A DNA stretch of 64,000 nucleotides from NCBI RefSeq assembly GCF_036231945.1, contig NZ_CP109599.1, positions 7,529,501-7,593,500 of the forward strand, given 5' to 3'. Positions 58,521 through 64,000 of the stretch are shown here, piece by piece. Numbering within the stretch: the first letter of the stretch is position 1; each line of letters starts with the position of its first letter. The DNA comes from Streptomyces sp. NBC_01429. GTDB lineage: Bacteria > Actinomycetota > Actinomycetes > Streptomycetales > Streptomycetaceae. The notes under the pieces are model-generated. The model worked only from the letters and a program-made list of their open reading frames with translations, ran no database searches and was not told the DNA's origin. The position numbers and the translations under genes were made by a program.

Positions 58521-59509
58521 TGCGCCGGACCACGGACCCGACCGTACGCGGCGGGGCGCTCCGGCGTCCCGCCCCCGGCGCCGCCCCGGTCCCGGACCAG
58601 GCATCGCGCCCCGGGCCGTCCCCCGCCCCGCGCCCCCGGCGCGACCGGCTGCGGCGGGAGGTCACCCCCTGGCTCTTCATGCTGATCCCGCTGGTGCTGC
58701 TGGTGGTCTTCACCTACGCGCCGGTCATCAACATGATCGCGTACAGCTTCACGGACTGGGACGGTGTCAGCCCGGACCTGAAGGCCACCGGCGTCCACAA
58801 CTACGTCGACATCTTCACCCGTCCCGAGCTGTTCCAGGTGTTCTTCGTCAGCGGCTACTACCTCGCCGCGTCGGTGGTGCAGATCGCCGCCGCCCTCTAC
58901 TTCGCGACCGTACTGAGCTTCCACACCCGCTTCCGCGACTTCTTCAAGGGTGTGCTGTTCTTCCCGTACCTGATCAACGGGGTCGCGATCGGTTTCGTCT
59001 TCCTCTACTTCTTCCAGGACGGCGGCACCCTCGACTCGGTCCTGCGGCTGTTCGGCGCCGAGACCGAACGGGCCTGGCTCGGGACGTCCACCTCCGCGAA
59101 CATCTCGCTGGCCGGGGTGTCGGTCTGGCGCTACATGGGACTGAACTTCGTCCTGTTCCTCGGCGCGATCCAGTCCATCCCCGGAGAGCTGTACGAGGCG
59201 TCCGAACTGGACGGGGCCAACCGCTGGCAGCAGTTCCGGCACATCATCGCCCCCGGCATCCGGCCGATCCTCAGCCTCAGTGTGATCCTGTCGGTCTCCG
59301 GCTCCCTGTCGGTCTTCGAGATCCCGTACATCATGACGGGCGGCGCCACCGGCACCGAGACGTTCGTGATCCAGACCGTGAAGCTGGCCTTCCAGTTCAA
59401 CAAGACGGGACTGGCCTCGGCCGCCGCCGTCGTGCTGCTGCTGATCATTCTCCTGGTGACCTGGGTGCAGCGGCGGCTCGTCCCGGACGACAAGGTGGAT
59501 CTCGTATGA
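58520..59509 (+). CDS. Sugar ABC transporter permease (MalF-type, second importer)
   Basis: A 329-aa permease with a Pro/Arg head of about 45 residues and six membrane helices. The EAA loop is ELYEASELDGANRWQQFRHIIAPGIRPI in two parts. It starts on the last base of the binding-protein stop (TGATG), so it is translationally coupled. Forms the membrane pore with the next gene product; the ATPase must come from elsewhere (MsiK-like). Confidence 0.94.
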   Translation: MRRTTDPTVRGGALRRPAPGAAPVPDQASRPGPSPAPRPRRDRLRREVTPWLFMLIPLVLLVVFTYAPVINMIAYSFTDWDGVSPDLKATGVHNYVDIFTRPELFQVFFVSGYYLAASVVQIAAALYFATVLSFHTRFRDFFKGVLFFPYLINGVAIGFVFLYFFQDGGTLDSVLRLFGAETERAWLGTSTSANISLAGVSVWRYMGLNFVLFLGAIQSIPGELYEASELDGANRWQQFRHIIAPGIRPILSLSVILSVSGSLSVFEIPYIMTGGATGTETFVIQTVKLAFQFNKTGLASAAAVVLLLIILLVTWVQRRLVPDDKVDLV

Positions 59510-60339
59510 GGACACGCGCGCGTCTCGCCGCCACACTGAAGTACCTCTCCCTGGTGGTGGCCTCCGTCGTGGTGCTGCTGCCGCTCGGCGCCATCTTCCT
59601 GACCTCGCTGAAGACCGACAAGGAGATGGCAGACGGCAGCGGCGCGCTCACGCCGCCCCGCGACCCGCTGAACTTCGGCAACTACGTGACGGCCTTCTCG
59701 GACGGCAGGATGCTCAGCGCGTTCGGGAACACCGCGTTCATCCTGCTGTTCGCCATCACCGGCACGGTCGTCATCGGCTCGATGACGGCGTACGCGATCG
59801 ACCGGTTCCACTTCCGGCTGCGCAAGCTGGTGATCGCGCTGTTCCTGGTGGCCACGCTGGTGCCCGGGGTGACCACCCAGGTCGCGACCTTCCAGATCGT
59901 CAACAGCTTCGGGCTCTTCGACTCCCTCTGGGCGCCGATCGTCCTCTACATGGGCACCGACATCGTCTCGATCTACATCTTCCTCCAGTTCATCCGGGGT
60001 ATCCCGGTCTCCCTGGACGAGTCCGCGCGACTCGACGGCGCCAACGCCTTCACCGTCTACCGGAAGATCATCTTTCCGCTGCTCAAACCGGCGATCGCCA
60101 CCGTCGTCATCATCAAGGGCATCACCGTCTACAACGACTTCTACATCCCGTTCCTCTACATGCCCTCCGAGGAACTGGGCACCATCTCGACGTCGCTGTT
60201 CCGCTTCAAGGGTCCCTTCGGGGCGCACTGGGAGAACATCTCGGCGGGCGCGGTCCTGGTCATCCTGCCCACCCTGATCGCCTTCCTCTTCCTCCAGCGC
60301 TACATCTACAACGGCTTCACCCGGGGAGCCACCCGCTGA
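59506..60339 (+). CDS. Sugar ABC transporter permease (MalG-type, second importer)
   Basis: A 277-aa permease with six membrane helices and an EAA loop SLDESARLDGANAFTVYRKIIFPLLKP in two parts. The ATG overlaps the stop of the MalF-type gene (ATGA). Third gene of the operon; the gap of 126 bp to the GH4 gene contains no visible terminator, so read-through is expected. Confidence 0.94.
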   Translation: MRTRARLAATLKYLSLVVASVVVLLPLGAIFLTSLKTDKEMADGSGALTPPRDPLNFGNYVTAFSDGRMLSAFGNTAFILLFAITGTVVIGSMTAYAIDRFHFRLRKLVIALFLVATLVPGVTTQVATFQIVNSFGLFDSLWAPIVLYMGTDIVSIYIFLQFIRGIPVSLDESARLDGANAFTVYRKIIFPLLKPAIATVVIIKGITVYNDFYIPFLYMPSEELGTISTSLFRFKGPFGAHWENISAGAVLVILPTLIAFLFLQRYIYNGFTRGATR

Positions 60340-60465
60340 GCCGTGCCCGACCCGCTGTGCCCGACGCGCCGGGGGCGGTGCCGAGTGTCCCAGTGCCGTT
60401 CGAGAGGGAGGCTGGTGAAAGGCTGGGCCCCGTAGGAACGTGGTTCGGGCGACGGAGGTCCAGGT

Positions 60466-61812
60466 ATGAGGCTCACCATTCTCGGCGGCGGCGGGTTCCG
60501 GGTCCCGCTGGTGTACGGGGCACTGCTCGGCGACCACGCCGAGGGCCGGATCACCGACGTCACCCTGTACGACCTGGACCCCGCCCGGCTGACGGCCGTC
60601 GCCCGGGTCCTGGCCGACCAGGCCGGGGACGTCCCCGACGCGCCGTCCGTCACCGTCACCACCGACCTCGACGATGCCCTGCGCGGCGCCGACTTCGTCT
60701 TCTCCGCCATCCGCGTCGGCGGCCTGGAGGGCCGCGCGGCCGACGAGCGCGTCGCCCTGGACCTGGGCGTCCTGGGACAGGAGACGGTCGGCGCCGGAGG
60801 CATCGCGTACGGACTGCGCACGGTCCCCGTCGCCGTCGACATCGCGCGGCGGATCGCCCGGCTCGCCCCCGACGCCTGGGTCATCAACTTCACCAACCCG
60901 GCCGGTCTGGTCACCGAGGCCATGTCCCGCCACCTCGGCGACCGGGTCATCGGCATCTGCGACTCGCCGGTGGGACTCGGCCGGCGCGTGGCACGCGTCC
61001 TCGGCGCCGACCCCGACGAGGCGGGCATCGACTACGTGGGCCTCAACCACCTCGGCTGGCTGCGCGGGCTGCGCGTCGCCGGCCGCGACGAACTCCCGCG
61101 CCTGCTCGCCGACACCGAGGCCCTCGGCTCCTTCGAGGAGGGCCGCCTCTTCGGGCCCGAGTGGCTCCGGTCCCTCGGCATGATCCCCAACGAGTACCTG
61201 CACTACTACTACTTCAACCGCGAGACGGTCCGCGCCTATCAGGACGCCGAGCAGACCCGGGGCGCCTTCCTCCGCGACCAGCAGGCCCGCTTCTACGAGG
61301 AGATGGCCCGGCCCGGCGCCCCCGCCCTGCGCACCTGGGACCGTACCCGCGCCGAACGCGAAGCGACCTACATGACGGAGAACCGCGAATCCGCCGGTCT
61401 CGGGGAGCGCGACGAGAGCGACCTGGAGTCCGGCGGCTACGAACAGGTCGCCCTCGCCCTGATGCGCGCCATCGCCCTCGACGAGCGCACCACCCTCATC
61501 CTCAACGTCCGCAACCGCACCACCCTGCGGGCCCTGGACGAGGAGGCGGTCATCGAGGTGCCCTGCCTGGTGGACGCGAACGGGGCCCACCCCTTGGCCG
61601 CCGCCCCGCTGCCCCACCACGCGACAGGGCTGGTCTGCGCCGTCAAGGGCGTCGAGCGCGAGATCCTCGCCGCTGCCGAGAGCGGCTCGCGCGCCACCGC
61701 CGTCAAGGCGTTCGCCCTGCACCCCCTCGTGGACTCGGTGAACATCGCCCGCAGGCTGGTCGACGGCTACACGGCCGAGCACCCCGCCCTGGCCTATCTG
61801 AACCGCACGTAG
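60466..61812 (+). CDS. GH4 family glycosidase (6-phospho-beta-glucosidase-like)
   Basis: A 448-aa NAD- and metal-dependent glycosidase. The Rossmann start RLTILGGGGFRVPLVYGALL binds NAD; FSAIRVGGLEGRAADERVAL, NFTNPAGLVTEA, GICDSPVGL (metal-binding Cys) and GLNHLGW follow the CelF/LicH branch of family GH4. Hydrolysis runs by oxidation, elimination, water addition and reduction. Most relatives prefer 6-phosphorylated sugars from PTS uptake, yet here the neighbours are an ABC importer. GGAGG lies 7 nt before the ATG. Third enzyme-type gene of a probable five-gene operon. Confidence 0.9.
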   Translation: MRLTILGGGGFRVPLVYGALLGDHAEGRITDVTLYDLDPARLTAVARVLADQAGDVPDAPSVTVTTDLDDALRGADFVFSAIRVGGLEGRAADERVALDLGVLGQETVGAGGIAYGLRTVPVAVDIARRIARLAPDAWVINFTNPAGLVTEAMSRHLGDRVIGICDSPVGLGRRVARVLGADPDEAGIDYVGLNHLGWLRGLRVAGRDELPRLLADTEALGSFEEGRLFGPEWLRSLGMIPNEYLHYYYFNRETVRAYQDAEQTRGAFLRDQQARFYEEMARPGAPALRTWDRTRAEREATYMTENRESAGLGERDESDLESGGYEQVALALMRAIALDERTTLILNVRNRTTLRALDEEAVIEVPCLVDANGAHPLAAAPLPHHATGLVCAVKGVEREILAAAESGSRATAVKAFALHPLVDSVNIARRLVDGYTAEHPALAYLNRT

Positions 61813-61907
61813 GATCCCCTCGTGCACGACGCACACCGTCGCGGAGCGCGGCGCGTCGCGTCGCGGCCGTACACCCCTCGCACCCCGCCCTTTCAGAGGA
61901 GCCGAGC

Positions 61908-63176
61908 GTGGCCATGCAACCGTGGTTCTCCGAAGCCAAGTTCGGCATCTTCCTCCACTGGGGGATCTACGCGGTCGACGGCGTCCAGGAGTCCTGGTCG
62001 TTCTTCGAGGGCGACGTGCCGCACGACCGGTACATGGCCCAGCTCGGCGGTTTCACCGCCGCCCGCTACCAACCCCGTGAGTGGGCCGCGCTGTTCGCGC
62101 GCGCGGGCGCCCGCTACGCCGTGCTGACCTCCCGGCACCACGACGGCGTGGCGCTGTGGGACACGGCCCACGGCGACCTCGACGTCGTACGGCGCACCCC
62201 GGCGGGCCGCGACCTCGTCGGTCCCTACGCGGACGCGCTGCGCGAGCACGGCCTGAGGGTGGGCCTCTACTACTCCCACAGCGACTGGAACCACCCTGAC
62301 TACGCCTCCCTGCGGCACGAGGGCCGACCCGGCTGGGCGCGGTTCAACCCGTACGCGGAGGCCCACGAGGGACAGGAGGACCCGGCGGCATGGGACCGCT
62401 ATCTGGCCTACCGCGACGGCCAGGTGGGGGAGTTGGCCCGGCGCTTCCGGCCGGATCTGCTCTGGTTCGACGGGGAGTGGGAGCGCACGGAGGAGCAGTG
62501 GCGGATACGTGAGCTGGCCGGGCTGATCCGCGCGGAACTCCCGGAGTGTGTGCTCAACGCCCGGATGCTCGGGGAGGGCGACTACGCCACCCCGGAACAG
62601 GGCGTGCCGATCGACGCCCCCGACGGTCCCTGGGAGCTGTGTCTCACCGTCAACGACTCCTGGGGCCACCGCCACCACGACGACAACCACAAGTCCACCA
62701 CCCAGCTGGTCCGCTACCTCGCCGAGACCATCGGCGCGGGCGGCAATCTGCTGCTGGCGGTGGGGCCGAGGGAGGACGGCACCCTCCCCGCCGAGCAGGT
62801 CGAACGCCTCGAAGGCATCGGGGCGTGGATCGCCGCCCACTCCGAGGCGGTGTACGGGACGGTGGCCGGGCTGCCCCCGGGGCACCACTACGGCCCGAGC
62901 ACCCGCTCAGCCGACGCCCGCACCCTGTATCTGACACTCTTCGACATCCCGCGCGGACCGGTCGGCGTACGGGGGCTGCGCACCCCCGTACGCCGGGTGA
63001 GCGTGCTGGGCACCGGCACCGAACTCGGCCACCGGGTCACCGGCGGGCTCCACGAGGTGCCCGGTGTGCTGTGGATCGACCCGCCGCCGGCCGCCGACCT
63101 CGACGCGCACGCGACCGTGCTCGCCGTGGAGCTGGACGGCGAACTCGACCTGTACCGAGGCGCCGGGCGGTCCTGA
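61908..63176 (+). CDS. GH29 alpha-L-fucosidase
   Basis: A 422-aa enzyme. FGIFLHWGIYAVDG, YAVLTSRHHDGVALWDT, VGLYYSHSDWNHPDY and LLWFDGEW, with Asp188 as probable nucleophile, are the GH29 blocks. A C-terminal beta domain follows GGNLLLAVGPREDGTLP. No signal peptide, so it removes fucose from imported oligosaccharides. The GTG at 61908 is chosen because AGAGGA lies 7 nt upstream; the ATG two codons later is an alternative. It follows the GH4 gene by 95 bp. The frame is open far upstream through the GH4 gene but only this start fits the family. Confidence 0.92.
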   Translation: MAMQPWFSEAKFGIFLHWGIYAVDGVQESWSFFEGDVPHDRYMAQLGGFTAARYQPREWAALFARAGARYAVLTSRHHDGVALWDTAHGDLDVVRRTPAGRDLVGPYADALREHGLRVGLYYSHSDWNHPDYASLRHEGRPGWARFNPYAEAHEGQEDPAAWDRYLAYRDGQVGELARRFRPDLLWFDGEWERTEEQWRIRELAGLIRAELPECVLNARMLGEGDYATPEQGVPIDAPDGPWELCLTVNDSWGHRHHDDNHKSTTQLVRYLAETIGAGGNLLLAVGPREDGTLPAEQVERLEGIGAWIAAHSEAVYGTVAGLPPGHHYGPSTRSADARTLYLTLFDIPRGPVGVRGLRTPVRRVSVLGTGTELGHRVTGGLHEVPGVLWIDPPPAADLDAHATVLAVELDGELDLYRGAGRS

Positions 63177-63177
63177 A

Positions 63178-63205
63178 CCGCCCCGGCCCGATGGGGCCGG
63201 GGCGG
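63178..63205. terminator. Bidirectional terminator between fucosidase and pectate lyase genes
   Basis: Perfect 12-bp stem CCGCCCCGGCCC (63178-63189) and complement (63194-63205) with a 4-nt loop, right after the fucosidase stop and 20 bp before the pectate lyase stop. Confidence 0.75.
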
Positions 63206-63224
63206 CTGCCCCCGTACGTACGGC

Positions 63225-64000
63225 TCAGATCCTGCCGGTCCCCGCCCCCGCCGTCACCGAGGCGACGACGCTCGACGCGGGCTCGGCCGTGTAGCTGTAC
63301 GGCGGTGTGGTGAACGTGCCCGTCCGGGAGATCTCGGTGGCCGCGCCGCCGAGGTCGTTGCCGCGCAGCACGGCGTAACCGTCCACACTGCTGCTGCGGC
63401 TGGTCGTCACCGCGAGCTTGGTGTCGCGGAAGACGTTGTTCTCGACCAGCATCTGGGCGCCCATCCGGGAGTGGCAGGCCGTGTCCGCGCCCTGGACGTA
63501 GTTGTCGTAGAAGTGACCGGTGCCGAAGCGCAGGCTGGGCAGCCGGGAGAAGACGTTGCTGAACGAGTTGTGGTGGTACGTCACCCGCAGATGCCCGGTG
63601 TCCTCGGCGGCGTTGCTGTCACTGTGACCGACGAGCGATCCCTTGTAGTGGTCCTTGAAGGTGTTCCAGGACACGGTGACGTTGTCCGACGCGTGCGTGA
63701 TGTCGAGCAGCCCGTCGTAGTAGTCCTTGTCGTGGTCACGGTCCGCCGAGAAGGCGTTGTGGTCGATCCACACCCGGGTGGACTTCTGGACGGTGATGCC
63801 GTCCGCGGGCGCGACCGGCTTGCTGAGGTTGAGATTACGGACGATGACGTTGGTCGAGTCCTTGATGCGCAGTCCGCCGCCGGTGAAGCCGGAGCCCGAA
63901 CCCACGCCCAGAACAGTGGTGTTCGAGCCCACGTCGACCTGGCCGGTGAGGCTGATCAGCCCGGAGACCCGGACGACCTTCGCGGTGCTGCCCGCGACCG
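63225..64000 (-). CDS. PL1 pectate lyase, C-terminal part
   Basis: The last 258 codons of a polysaccharide lyase family 1 enzyme; the start is beyond the window. The parallel beta-helix shows GLRIKDSTNVIVRNLNLSKP, STRVWIDHNAFSADRDHDKDYYDGLLDITHASDNVTVSWNTF in pieces (calcium-binding Asp residues), YKGSLVGHSDSN, and HHNSFSNVFSRLPSLRFG with the catalytic Arg. It cleaves polygalacturonate by beta-elimination, presumably outside the cell. Convergent with the fucosidase operon. It adds pectin backbone cutting to the galactan side-chain enzymes of this island. Confidence 0.92.
   Translation of the reverse strand, partial: VAGSTAKVVRVSGLISLTGQVDVGSNTTVLGVGSGSGFTGGGLRIKDSTNVIVRNLNLSKPVAPADGITVQKSTRVWIDHNAFSADRDHDKDYYDGLLDITHASDNVTVSWNTFKDHYKGSLVGHSDSNAAEDTGHLRVTYHHNSFSNVFSRLPSLRFGTGHFYDNYVQGADTACHSRMGAQMLVENNVFRDTKLAVTTSRSSSVDGYAVLRGNDLGGAATEISRTGTFTTPPYSYTAEPASSVVASVTAGAGTGRI

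Noticed and set aside
59131..61836. Very long leftward open frame (about 900 codons) opposite the importer and GH4 genes
   Set aside because: Composition is Gly/Asp/Glu/Val/His repeat-like, typical of the antisense of a high-GC gene; the rightward genes here are clear families.
60357..61907. Upstream extension of the fucosidase frame through the GH4 gene
   Set aside because: The extension is Arg/Pro-rich and out of frame with the real GH4 gene; the GH29 domain and ribosome site start at 61908.
1..64000. CRISPR arrays, tRNA or rRNA genes, phage or conjugation modules
   Set aside because: No regularly spaced direct repeats of CRISPR size, no tRNA-like cloverleaf noticed, and no recognisable phage or transfer proteins.

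Overview
The window is a chromosomal segment of a high-GC actinomycete, almost certainly a Streptomyces. The support is very high G+C with strong third-position bias, frequent GTG (and one likely TTG) starts, translationally coupled operons, a conservon (cvn) operon, Tat/lipoprotein secretion signals, DmdR/IdeR-type iron boxes and many glycan-uptake loci under LacI control. No rRNA, tRNA, CRISPR array, plasmid or phage module was seen. The only mobile-element trace is a small inverted-repeat-bounded remnant at about 52.0-52.2 kb.

Layout, 0-24 kb. The window opens with the 3' end of an amino-acid ABC ATPase. It continues with a complete six-gene conservon read leftward: sensor-kinase-like CvnA, roadblock CvnB, DUF742 CvnC, GTPase CvnD, a CYP157-like P450 without the ExxR arginine, and a CYP154-like P450. 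Then come a two-domain VOC protein, a GH15 glucoamylase/trehalase-like enzyme, a GH16-fold protein without a secretion signal, a cold-shock protein plus DEAD-box helicase pair, and small conserved proteins including a GvpU-like one. A glycosyltransferase/membrane-protein pair follows, then a Sfp-type phosphopantetheinyl transferase coupled to a metallophosphoesterase, a type II thioesterase, a histone-H1-like winged-helix protein, a FUSC transporter and an OafA-type acyltransferase.

Layout, 24-41 kb. A polysaccharide pyruvyl transferase lies behind a PHO-box-like triple repeat. A siderophore ABC importer (two FecCD permeases, ATPase, lipoprotein) carries two iron boxes. A TetR regulator faces a metallo-beta-lactamase-fold gene and a frameshifted MOSC gene, with three matching operator palindromes. 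A LysR/VOC divergent pair, a Tat-exported alginate-lyase-family protein, a GT39-like membrane glycosyltransferase, an ArsR/P1B-4 metal ATPase pair and a cupin-zinc-ribbon protein follow.

Layout, 41-64 kb. This is a glycan-degradation island. The first locus looks built for galactan: LacI, two permeases and a binding lipoprotein diverge from a GH42 beta-galactosidase and a secreted GH53 endo-galactanase, with an operator and promoter readable between them. A sigma factor/membrane-protein pair and a chloramphenicol-type MFS exporter interrupt it. The second locus holds a GH5-like hydrolase, LacI, a sugar ABC importer, a GH4 enzyme and a GH29 alpha-L-fucosidase, and the window ends inside a PL1 pectate lyase. 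Together with the alginate-lyase-family gene, these point to growth on plant or algal cell-wall polysaccharides, with oligosaccharides imported by ABC systems and cut to monomers inside the cell.
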